64,000 nt of DNA from assembly GCA_947500505.1 (NCBI GenBank), contig CANMSL010000009.1:87963-151962 (forward strand), in the 5' to 3' direction. Each line of letters opens with the position of its first letter. Position 1 is the first letter of the stretch. The notes under the pieces were generated by a model. It had not been told where the DNA came from, ran no database searches, and was given only the letters and a program-made list of their open reading frames with translations. This stretch comes from an uncultured Aquimarina sp. (GTDB lineage Bacteria > Bacteroidota > Bacteroidia > Flavobacteriales > Flavobacteriaceae). This document shows, piece after piece, positions 57,856-64,000 of this stretch. The translations under genes were made by a program, and so were the position numbers.

Positions 57856-58470
57856 TTATTCATTTTTCAATTCTTTAAATAAATAAACATCTCCAGAGTC
57901 AAAGCCAGCTCCAAAGTGTAAACTAACTCGTCTCTTTTCTATTTTAAATATACCAAGTTTTTTGTCTTGGTAAGTCAGAAACTCATACTTTAAATTATTT
58001 ACAGAATTGAGAACAAGTAAATTCAGAAGTCCATTGAAAACCAAAACTTCGTAATCTCCTGATAGTTTTTTTTCGCTTTTAAGTTTGTCTATTTTTTCGA
58101 AGTCATCTAGCAGTAAATAACGTCTGTTCGGGAAATATGCTGTGTCACAAACCCAGTCTGCATCTTCGGTAGGTGTCATTTTCGAACCAGCAATGTAGAC
58201 AGTTGTTTTTTCTTTACCATTATCGACCTCAGGAAACGACATCGTTGCTATTCCGAAATAAATTGACTTAATATTATTAGGTATGGGTTCTTTTTCCAAA
58301 ATTTCTATAAGCCAATCTTGAAAGTCCCTTAAAATTCCTTTAATATCGATTTGAGCTATTGGGAGATTGTTTTGGGACAGAAACTTTTTTATTTGTTCAT
58401 ATCCATAAAAAACATCCGTATTCTCTTTTATCTGACTATTTAATAAGTCATTAATTTCTTTCCAATCCAT
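57856..58470 (-). CDS. Hypothetical protein
   Basis: A 204-residue soluble protein of no recognised family. Segments such as VYIAGSKMTPTEDADWVCDTAYFPNRRYLLLDD and the C-terminal FGAGFDSGDVYLFK look like a conserved small soluble fold seen in immunity-type or cassette proteins; this is only an impression. ATG start. It is one of several single genes in the accessory region. Confidence 0.6.
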   Translation of the reverse strand: MDWKEINDLLNSQIKENTDVFYGYEQIKKFLSQNNLPIAQIDIKGILRDFQDWLIEILEKEPIPNNIKSIYFGIATMSFPEVDNGKEKTTVYIAGSKMTPTEDADWVCDTAYFPNRRYLLLDDFEKIDKLKSEKKLSGDYEVLVFNGLLNLLVLNSVNNLKYEFLTYQDKKLGIFKIEKRRVSLHFGAGFDSGDVYLFKELKNE

Positions 58471-59042
58471 TCTGTATTTTTAATTCTGACTAACGTCAAA
58501 TTTTATTAATTCTCTTCCAAACTCTTATATTTATAATACTTGCCAAATTTTTTAGCTCTAAATTTTCCAAAAGTGTTTAAAATTAGAGGTTGGCTTAATA
58601 AATTAATTTGAGTTCGACGTAAGAAAATTTACGTCAGTGAGAGTGATCCGCCTTAGCGGATCGTATTGAAGACAAGTAAATTTTGATCAAAAGCCTAATT
58701 TCGATATCCGCCATAGGCAGACAGGCTAATTTTTCTGCTGTGATCTCGAGCCCCTCGACTTGGCTCAGGGCAAGTTTAGTCGAGAGACACTATGAAAAAT
58801 CAATCAACCTGCCTTCCGAAATGCAATACAGGCAGGTTTGACGGCTTTTATTAATCAAATCCCTAGATCGAACTCACGTTAAATTAATAGCGTTTTTATA
58901 TGTCAAATTACACACAATAACAAGTCCGTATATGAGTAGTACGGGATTTCTACTCTTTAACTTTTTAGTTTGCGCTGACCGTTGCTTTATATTTTCCATT
59001 TCGATTTGTAACTTAAATCTCTGTAACTAATAGGAGACCTTA
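58471..59042. repeat. Cluster of palindromic intergenic repeats
   Basis: 572 bp without a gene. It holds: the ATCCGC...GCGGAT palindrome at about 58645-58665; a CTCGACT/AGTCGAG palindrome with the CTCAGGGCAAG insert at 58745-58790; AACCTGCCT...AGGCAGGTT at 58803-58840; and possible ends (ATTAATTTGAGTTCGA at about 58602 and the inverted CGAACTCACGTTAAATTAAT at 58869-58888) that frame a 290-bp block. This mixture is MITE-like. Confidence 0.5.
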
Positions 59043-60098
59043 TTACCTGCTGACTTTCCATTTTTGATTCAACATATTATTCAATAAATCAAAATAATTC
59101 CATCCAATTTTTCTGGCAGAAAGTAAAGTGAGACTATCTTGATTTTTCCTGAGAGGTCTTGATGGCCCAGTCATATTCGGTTTCATATTTAGGTCAAATA
59201 AAAAGTATTTCCCTTGTTCGTTTGCTCTGCAATCTATTCTAATTGGTGCTCTTATTTCGATTAATTCAGCCGATTTGACACAATGCTTGTACACTTCTAG
59301 AATCTCTTCGGATTGTAGTTCATCATCGCTCAAAACCTCACTGTTTTCAATCACGGCTACTATCCCATTGTAAGGTGCGATTCCTTTATTATGATTAAAT
59401 CGTTTAACCGCTGGCAAACACCAAGGTCTATTAAAATATTCATCATTATTATTAATCAGGTATTTTCCTTTTGGCATTACGGAAATTGTGATTTCCTGTC
59501 CGCTTAAATATTGTTCAATATATGCGGCGTTTCCATAACGATTTTCCGAAAAAAACGTGTTTAGATTTTCTATGAGTTCATTTCGGTTGTCAATTTTAGT
59601 TACCCCTTGACTTCCTCGCCCTCTAATAGGTTTTAGAACTAATGGAAACTCTAATTCTAATGATGAATGATTGTAGTTTTCAATTGTGATAAGCTCGTTT
59701 TTAGGAATAGGAATATTATTAGACTTCAATAATGAATTGGTAAACATTTTATCATCATAATTATCAACCGATTTAGGCGTTTGTCCTACTATTTCTATTT
59801 CTTTGTCGAGATAACTTTCTATTGTATGGTGTTGATATAAAACCGTATTTAGCCAAAAGATTTTTGCTCCTTTTTGTAATGCCGAATCAATCCCTTTTTT
59901 CGTATCAGGAAAAACCCAGTCTTTATCATTGTTCTGATTAGGATTTTCGGCAGGCGTGATTACCTCCAAATTATTCTCCAAAAGTTCAAATGCAATATCT
60001 GCTCCACTGTCAGAATAACCTCCTGGTTTCATAGGTTTTTGAATTCCATCCTTTATAGGTGGAAGTTGAGCTTGGTATAATATTGCTATTTTGTTCAT
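59043..60098 (-). CDS. ATP-grasp domain ligase
   Basis: A 351-residue protein with the D-alanine-D-alanine ligase/ATP-grasp fold: FPLVLKPIRGRGSQGVTKI (ATP loop), GNAAYIEQYLSGQEITISVM and YFLFDLNMKPNMTGPSRP (metal-binding Asn/Asp). It probably joins a carboxylate to an amine or other acceptor. Substrate unknown; the divergent C-terminus suggests it is not Ddl. A lone cassette-like gene. Confidence 0.82.
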   Translation of the reverse strand: MNKIAILYQAQLPPIKDGIQKPMKPGGYSDSGADIAFELLENNLEVITPAENPNQNNDKDWVFPDTKKGIDSALQKGAKIFWLNTVLYQHHTIESYLDKEIEIVGQTPKSVDNYDDKMFTNSLLKSNNIPIPKNELITIENYNHSSLELEFPLVLKPIRGRGSQGVTKIDNRNELIENLNTFFSENRYGNAAYIEQYLSGQEITISVMPKGKYLINNNDEYFNRPWCLPAVKRFNHNKGIAPYNGIVAVIENSEVLSDDELQSEEILEVYKHCVKSAELIEIRAPIRIDCRANEQGKYFLFDLNMKPNMTGPSRPLRKNQDSLTLLSARKIGWNYFDLLNNMLNQKWKVSR

Positions 60099-60339
60099 TT
60101 CGTTTTTTTTTAGCTCAATATTTCATTTAGCTTGTTGATATCGTTTTCTGTAGGATGCATTTTAATGCATACATAACACCTGGTACCTTTTGTACAAGAT
60201 AATAAAAAGCCTAAATTTCAAGGTATTCAAGGCAAAAAGATATTTTAGGAGATTTTTTTCTACATTTTTAGATTGATTGACCGTGTTCTTGGAATAAATT
60301 TTTACCGAAGCTAAAAGATGTTCACTATCAGCAAGTTGT

Positions 60340-60710
60340 TTGGGTAAAAGTGCTAAGGAGAAGAAGTTTAGTGTAACGTATTACCGCGAGGAATATGAGC
60401 AAAACAATGCCGACTGCTACCTCTAAGGCTCAAGTAATAAAGCCAAACGTCTAAGTACTGTTGAGCCCATATTTGGAACGCCTACCCAATTTATGGGTCT
60501 TCGAAAGATCAACACCATTGGCATCCAATAAGTTAATAAGGTGATGCATTTGACTGCAATAACCTATAATTTGAAGAAATACTTTAAATTCATTAAGAAA
60601 GACACAATAAGTAATGCCGGAGTCTATTTAGACGCTATTTTTCGATTTAAAAGCTCTTTAAGACATCAAATAAGCAGTTTAGCGATAGTTGAATTGAGGT
60701 AGTTATTAAT
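60340..60710 (+). pseudogene. IS1182-type transposase remnant
   Basis: The plus-strand frame reads KEKKFSVTYYREEYEQNN, a stop, RLSTVEPIFGTPTQFMGLR, KINTIGI, a stop, then HLTAITYNLKKYFKF. The STVEPVFG...GLRKIN...NLKKY pattern is the C-terminal part of the IS1182-type transposases common in Flavobacteria. Two in-frame TAA codons and loss of the N-terminal two-thirds show decay. The flanks of 60099-60806 hold nothing else recognised. Confidence 0.8.
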
Positions 60711-60806
60711 ATATCCTTCTAGAAAATCAGGCCTTAAACTCTAGATTATTGATCGCTCCGTAACTTTTTAGGAAATTGTGCAACGGTTACCGTTGTTTTG
60801 GTTAGT

Positions 60807-61274
60807 TTATTCTAATTCCTTAAAACCAGAAACATGAGAGAGTACAGCTTTCCAAATTCCGTTTCTTTTGATAAGAACATTACTTGATTGATAAATGCTT
60901 TCCTTATTATCATTTATTATGTGCCCAGTGCCAGCTATTATTGCGGTATTATTTTCAAGTATTTCAAGTCTTTTTATTTCATATCTGAAAGAATCATGAT
61001 TCATCGCAGTTTGCTTAATTCGTTCAAGTTGTTTAATCTTATTCGACCACTCTCCATCATTAGTTACCATTTGAAAATCATCTCCTAAAATTCGGTCTAG
61101 CAAAACCGTATCCTGTTCTCGATATGCTTTAGGCCATTCAACTTCTTTCAAATAACGAAGTTTGTTTTTTTCACTTTGGATATTTGTTGATGATTCGGAC
61201 TCTTTTATTGTAGATGATTTTTCATTACATGAAAAGATTACTAAAGCTAACAATACAATGATAATTTTTTTCAT
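60807..61274 (-). CDS. DUF4440/NTF2-like lipoprotein
   Basis: A 155-residue lipoprotein from the ATG at 61274 (Cys16 in LVIFSC). The domain has the NTF2/SnoaL pattern of DUF4440: REQDTVLLDRILGDDFQMV, FRYEIKRLEILENNTAIIAG and VLIKRNGIWKAVLSH. Periplasmic or outer-membrane side; substrate unknown. One of the single-gene units of the accessory region. Confidence 0.85.
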   Translation of the reverse strand: MKKIIIVLLALVIFSCNEKSSTIKESESSTNIQSEKNKLRYLKEVEWPKAYREQDTVLLDRILGDDFQMVTNDGEWSNKIKQLERIKQTAMNHDSFRYEIKRLEILENNTAIIAGTGHIINDNKESIYQSSNVLIKRNGIWKAVLSHVSGFKELE

Positions 61275-61296
61275 TTCATCAGTTTTTTGCCACATA

Positions 61297-61425
61297 ACGT
61301 TTAGTGTATGATTTCGCTGCGTATTTAAGGAACTAAATTAGCAAAAACAAACCGAATAGAAAATCCGCGAGGATTTTCGTAAGTAAGCCTTTACTAGCAA
61401 TGAATTATACAAGTCTTAAGTTTGT
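61297..61425. repeat. Palindromic repeat element beside the DUF4440 gene
   Basis: The central hairpin GAAAATCCGCGAGGATTTTC (61359-61378) is a perfect stem of 8 bp. The ends TGTATGATTTCGCTG (about 61304) and its inverted counterpart CAATGAATTATACA (about 61399) form imperfect terminal repeats. I recall this element type between accessory genes in flavobacterial genomes. It may mark a mobile cassette border. Confidence 0.55.
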
Positions 61426-61623
61426 TTCTTACTAAATTTATTAGATAATCAGAAAGAACAAAAGAGAGAATTAAGGTTATGATACACGGTGAAGCCAAGA
61501 CTTCGACAACATTAATAATCCTCTCTCTTTTACTACTCTTATTTCGTTCAGTTCTGTGAGACCTAGATCTCGATTTTAAGTTGTTGAAACAGTGGTAGCT
61601 GGTTCTTTCCTAAACTAGTTGTT

Positions 61624-61749
61624 ATGAATAAAGATAAAAAAATCCATGGTATTGACATTAGTAAAAATGTTTTTGATGTTTATAGTGAAGCATCAGGGCA
61701 TTGCCAGTTCAACAATGACGAAAAAGGTTTTAAGATTACCTTAAAATAG
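61624..61749 (+). pseudogene. IS110-type transposase fragment
   Basis: The first 41 codons of an IS110 family transposase from the ATG at 61624, with the first catalytic region GIDISKNVFDVY of the DEDD domain, ended by a stop at 61747. About 170 bp of typical IS110 left flank (CTCTCTCTTTTACTACTC and so on) precede it. The rest of the element is gone. Confidence 0.8.
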
Positions 61750-61792
61750 CTTGTTTTTTAACTCAGTTCTTTGTTGTAGCCAGTTATTTTTG

Positions 61793-61865
61793 GTCTGATA
61801 GTAGGGCTCGAACCTACGTCCATCCGGTCCAAGAGCCGGACGCTCTACCACTGAGCTATATCAGA
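61793..61865 (-). tRNA. tRNA-like gene, Gln(UUG)-like, with 8-base anticodon loop
   Basis: Cloverleaf: acceptor TCTGATA/TATCAGA, D stem GCTC/GAGC with loop AGTGGTA, anticodon stem TCCGG/CCGGA with loop CTCTTGGA (8 bases), variable loop TGGAC, T stem GTAGG/CCTAC with loop TTCGAGC. U1-A72 is typical of tRNA-Gln. Without the additional C the loop would be CTTTGGA, anticodon UUG. The discriminator would be C and the following bases are CAA, so CCA is added afterwards or the CCA at 61791-61793 replaces position 73. It lies 3 bases after the next tRNA. Confidence 0.75.
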
Positions 61866-61868
61866 CTT

Positions 61869-61941
61869 AGATAGGTACAGGGCTCGAACCTGCGTCCATT
61901 CGGGTGAAGAGCCGAACGTTCTACCACTGAACTAACCTATC
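61869..61941 (-). tRNA. tRNA-like gene, Glu(UUC)-like, with 8-base anticodon loop
   Basis: Acceptor GATAGGT/ACCTATC, D stem GTTC/GAAC with loop AGTGGTA, anticodon stem TTCGG/CCGAA with loop CTCTTCAC (8 bases), variable loop TGGAC, T stem GCAGG/CCTGT (one G-U) with loop TTCGAGC. Without the additional C the loop is CTTTCAC, the classic tRNA-Glu loop with anticodon UUC. A reading with 4-base anticodon is CUUC. Its first base is the last base of the TAG of the upstream 462-residue gene, so it is certainly downstream on the same transcript. No CCA is encoded. Confidence 0.75.
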
Positions 61942-63329
61942 TAATTTCTTTCAGGAAATAACGGTTTCACATTTTTACCTGAAAAATATTTATGTTTTTT
62001 AAGAACTGTTGCTAAATATGGATTAGAAACCGTTACTCCGTGCACAAGTTCTGGTGTAGGTTTAAATTCTGCTACTCCGTGAACTCTCGGTGCAATCCAA
62101 CCTGATTTTTCAGGGTTAACTCCTGCTTGATTACAATATTTTACAACCAATTCTTTATTACAATTTTCTTTTCCTTGAAACACTTCCCAAGGTAATGGTA
62201 TTTTATTCCAAATTTCAGTATTTGGGTCAAGTTTTCCACCCGTAGAATGGTGCCAAGCAACAACATCAGCAGCCATTAATCTCAGAACCTTACCAAAACA
62301 TATTTCATCTAAAATATAGTTCATTCCCAGAGCATAAACAATATTCATCCAATTATCTCTTGCTTTATTCCAAGCTCCGGCTGTATTGTTCCAAGTAGTA
62401 GAGTCGTTACCTCTTTTTACAATCATTGTCTGCCTATTAATATCGCTTTTCGACCATATTTCAGCGAGTAGGTCTGCTATTTCTTGTAAAATTCCTGTCC
62501 ATCTCCCTAAAAGTTCTCCTTTATGTTTGTCGGAAAGATTATTTAAAACTTCTTGACTGGTATAGATGTGTGAAATTGCCCACCAATTTGTTTCATTATT
62601 TCGCTCTAACTTAGCTTCATTTTTAAAAAAGCCTAGAACAGAACTTGAGGAAACTCCTTTGCAACGATTTAATAGCATTTGAGAAATTTCATCAAAAGCC
62701 CTTTCTTGACTTGTATTTGTAAATACACTTCTAAGATTACATCTTGAATTATAATACGCTATGAAACAGGCAGAATTGAGGTCTTTCCGAAATTCCTCAA
62801 AATCTATAGTATGAGAAAGTCCGTGTTTTCCAACTTTTTGAAATTCAATTTTTTTAATCTCTCGTCTATACCTAATAAGCTTATTTTCTAATCGTTTCAA
62901 AAGCCTCCATTTCTTATTGTAGCTCCTTTTACTTAAATCAAGACCTTTTTCTTTTCGCTGTTCTTTATTTAATCTATCAGAAAGGAAGTTGTTTGCACCA
63001 ACTACTTTGTTAATTATTGGGGAAACTTCTTCAATGAACTTTTTAATATCATCTACATTGTCGTAATCAATTGATTCTTTGTTATCTAATTTAAAGATTT
63101 CAATTGTCTTTTTAATCTGCTTTTTTACACCTATAGCAGTTACAAATTCTTGCATCATTGATGTGTATCCAAAAAAAGTATTTTTAAGAGAACCTTTGGT
63201 TGCCTTTTTCAAAATGTTTTTTTCTGAAGAAGATAGGTTACCTTCCAAAACTTCAAAGATCATTTGAGCTACATCCTCTGGACGTTTTCTTTGTCTTAGC
63301 GTTTTATGTAGATTTTCTATTGCTTTCAT
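61941..63329 (-). CDS. Unrecognised 462-residue protein linked to two tRNA-like genes
   Basis: A soluble protein with no signal peptide and no family I can name. It has a very basic stretch (about 120-165, KEQRKEKGLDLSKRSYNKKW and on), suited to binding RNA. The middle and C-terminal parts are rich in Trp, Asn, His and Cys (NWWAISHIYTSQEVL, GNDSTTWNNTAGAWNKARDN, MAADVVAWHHSTGG). No nuclease, RtcB, TROVE or synthetase motif is seen. The stop TAG shares its G with the first base of the Glu-like tRNA. The start ATG at 63329 follows a palindrome at 63333-63351. Because the order is gene, tRNA, tRNA without spacing, I infer that protein and RNAs act together. Confidence 0.8.
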   Translation of the reverse strand: MKAIENLHKTLRQRKRPEDVAQMIFEVLEGNLSSSEKNILKKATKGSLKNTFFGYTSMMQEFVTAIGVKKQIKKTIEIFKLDNKESIDYDNVDDIKKFIEEVSPIINKVVGANNFLSDRLNKEQRKEKGLDLSKRSYNKKWRLLKRLENKLIRYRREIKKIEFQKVGKHGLSHTIDFEEFRKDLNSACFIAYYNSRCNLRSVFTNTSQERAFDEISQMLLNRCKGVSSSSVLGFFKNEAKLERNNETNWWAISHIYTSQEVLNNLSDKHKGELLGRWTGILQEIADLLAEIWSKSDINRQTMIVKRGNDSTTWNNTAGAWNKARDNWMNIVYALGMNYILDEICFGKVLRLMAADVVAWHHSTGGKLDPNTEIWNKIPLPWEVFQGKENCNKELVVKYCNQAGVNPEKSGWIAPRVHGVAEFKPTPELVHGVTVSNPYLATVLKKHKYFSGKNVKPLFPERN

Positions 63330-63332
63330 TTA

Positions 63333-63351
63333 ATAAGATTTAAAATCTTAT
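63333..63351 (-). promoter_or_regulatory. Palindrome before the 462-residue gene
   Basis: ATAAGATTT at 63333-63341 and AAATCTTAT at 63343-63351 form a 9-bp inverted repeat with one central base. It touches the start codon, so it could be an operator or an mRNA hairpin that covers the start. A second pair (TGCGCA twice around TTCTTTT) lies a little upstream. Confidence 0.6.
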
Positions 63352-63427
63352 GCAAGTTTATAACCCTATTGCGCATTCTTTTTGCGCAGTTGATTAATGT
63401 CTAGTCCTGAAATATGGCTACAGGTTA

Positions 63428-63443
63428 ATCCCGATGCTTCGGG
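63428..63443. repeat. Short stem CCCGA/TCGGG
   Basis: TCCCGATGCTTCGGGA at 63429-63444 forms a 6-bp stem with a TGCT-type loop next to the end of the IS3 remnant. It is probably part of a dispersed intergenic repeat. Confidence 0.5.
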
Positions 63444-63447
63444 AGAT

Positions 63448-63665
63448 TTATGCTGTTTTTAAATATACCATATTTGGTGTTTTAAATTCTAAAGATAAAT
63501 GTAATCTTATTTCATTGTATAATTTACTAGCATTTTTTGTTGCTCATTTGGCGTGATCCTTGCCAGTAAAGGTCTGGTCAAGATAGAATTCATCTTTTAA
63601 GATGCCATTTACACGTTTAGCCATAGCGTTTTCGTAGCAATGATTTTCTTCTGTCATACTAATAT
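63448..63665 (-). pseudogene. IS3-type transposase remnant
   Basis: Minus strand: SMTEENHCYENAMAKRVNGI, LKDEFYLDQTF, then an in-frame TGA in the place of a usual Arg codon, then LYNEIRLHLSLEFKTPNMVY and a stop. It is the C-terminal part (last catalytic Glu region) of an IS3 family OrfB. The 5' part is missing. Relic. Confidence 0.85.
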
Positions 63666-63714
63666 CTATTTTGTTTTTTATATACAATGTTGTGCGGTCG
63701 TTTTATTTGTTCTG

Positions 63715-63942
63715 CTACTTCTTTGAAAGTCTCAGAGATTCGTATCTTTTAACAAAATTATCCCAATTAAAATCTTCAAATATCTTTGGCATTTCTTCTT
63801 TAAAAGAAATCGTTTCTGGGCTTTCTCTACCAGATTGTATGTCAAGTAATACTTTTGGCCAATAGTAGAAAACCCTTGCTTCTTTTGCCATTTCCATATA
63901 ACCAGCAAAATCAATATCCAAATTAATAAACCCTGGGAAACC
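63715..63942 (-). pseudogene. 5'-truncated fragment of an unknown gene
   Basis: An open frame from a stop at 63943-63945 to the stop at 63715; without an ATG near its beginning (a TTG at 63921 gives 68 residues). It ends FVKRYESLRLSKK and contains VFYYWPKVLLDIQSGRESPE, a plausible C-terminal part of a lost protein. Not recognised. Confidence 0.4.
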
Positions 63943-64000
63943 CTAAAGCGCAAACTCAGGCAAGCTACCAAGAAAACCATTCCGCTTACATTGACAGAGC
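63925..64000 (+). other. Possible group II intron maturase fragment at the window edge
   Basis: The plus-strand frame KPWETLKRKLRQATKKTIP continues to the edge. This resembles the segment before the thumb domain of group II intron reverse transcriptases (xxLKxKIRExTxKTIPL...). Only 25 codons are visible. Needs the following sequence to decide. Confidence 0.3.

Noticed and set aside
61793..61941. Reading the two tRNAs as ordinary tRNA-Lys(CUU).
   Set aside because: A 7-base loop with CUU at 34-36 would break the perfect 5-bp anticodon stems (TCCGG/CCGGA, TTCGG/CCGAA). The stem pairing requires the 8-base loops.
61941..63329. The unknown protein as a TROVE/Ro60 protein with Y-RNA-type tRNA-like RNAs.
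   Set aside because: Attractive because Y RNAs contain tRNA-like parts, but there is no vWA MIDAS motif (DxSxS) nor TROVE pattern, and the RNAs are full cloverleaves.
63732..63980. An 82-codon minus-strand frame rich in Leu/Ile/Lys.
   Set aside because: Overlaps the more protein-like frame ending at 63715 and has the composition of an out-of-frame AT-rich read.

Overview
The window is an AT-rich chromosomal segment from a member of the Bacteroidota, almost certainly a marine Flavobacteriaceae (Aquimarina-like by general flavour, though the genus is a guess). The evidence is two secreted proteins with type IX secretion (Por) C-terminal tails, many lipoproteins, the Bacteroidota -7 promoter box TAnnTTTG in front of several genes, a GbsR-type regulator, truncated haemoglobin, PafA phosphatase, an M57 HEIGH protease and short palindromic intergenic repeats of the kind common in this family.

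Layout. 1-8.5 kb: an SDR enzyme, small exported proteins, a membrane protein whose reading frame has no usable start codon, a von Willebrand lipoprotein, then SprT-like / manC / DUF389 / Tim44-like in one direction. 8.5-15 kb: MlaFE-like ABC pair, PafA-type phosphatase, glycosyltransferase and methyltransferase, truncated haemoglobin with a hairpin over its likely start, and two small DNA-binding-like proteins. 15.2-20.3 kb: a tight TetR-ABC-HlyD-TolC export operon whose ABC ATPase has lost key motifs. 20.3-28.3 kb: a looser region with a decayed TlpA-like lipoprotein, FUSC transporter, DUF2490 plus lipoprotein carbonic anhydrase, a lipoprotein gene split by one amber codon, and an M57 protease. 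28.6-37 kb: DUF3010, a DnaQ/UvrC-type fusion, a hydrolase, gcvP, a UbiA-like membrane protein, and an ECF sigma factor followed by two paralogous anti-sigma-like proteins. 37.4-41.1 kb: a GbsR-controlled operon, with the same 18-bp operator in front of the regulator and in front of the operon. 41-57 kb: M28 and M3 peptidases, two candidate structured RNAs, purE/purK, a fused hpt-adk gene, obg, an LRR T9SS protein, GNAT, paraoxonase-like, M20 and fasciclin proteins.

57.1-64 kb is accessory DNA. It begins with a phytanoyl-CoA dioxygenase gene that has lost its 5' end, and continues with single genes separated by palindromic repeats (unknown protein, ATP-grasp ligase, DUF4440 lipoprotein) and with remnants of IS1182-, IS110- and IS3-type transposases. 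Inside it sits the most unusual unit of the window: an unrecognised 462-residue protein whose stop codon overlaps the first base of a tRNA-like gene, followed 3 bases later by a second one. Both tRNAs have complete cloverleaves but 8-nucleotide anticodon loops (Glu-like and Gln-like, each with one additional base). A protein plus tRNA pair packed this tightly on one strand suggests one transcript and one function.
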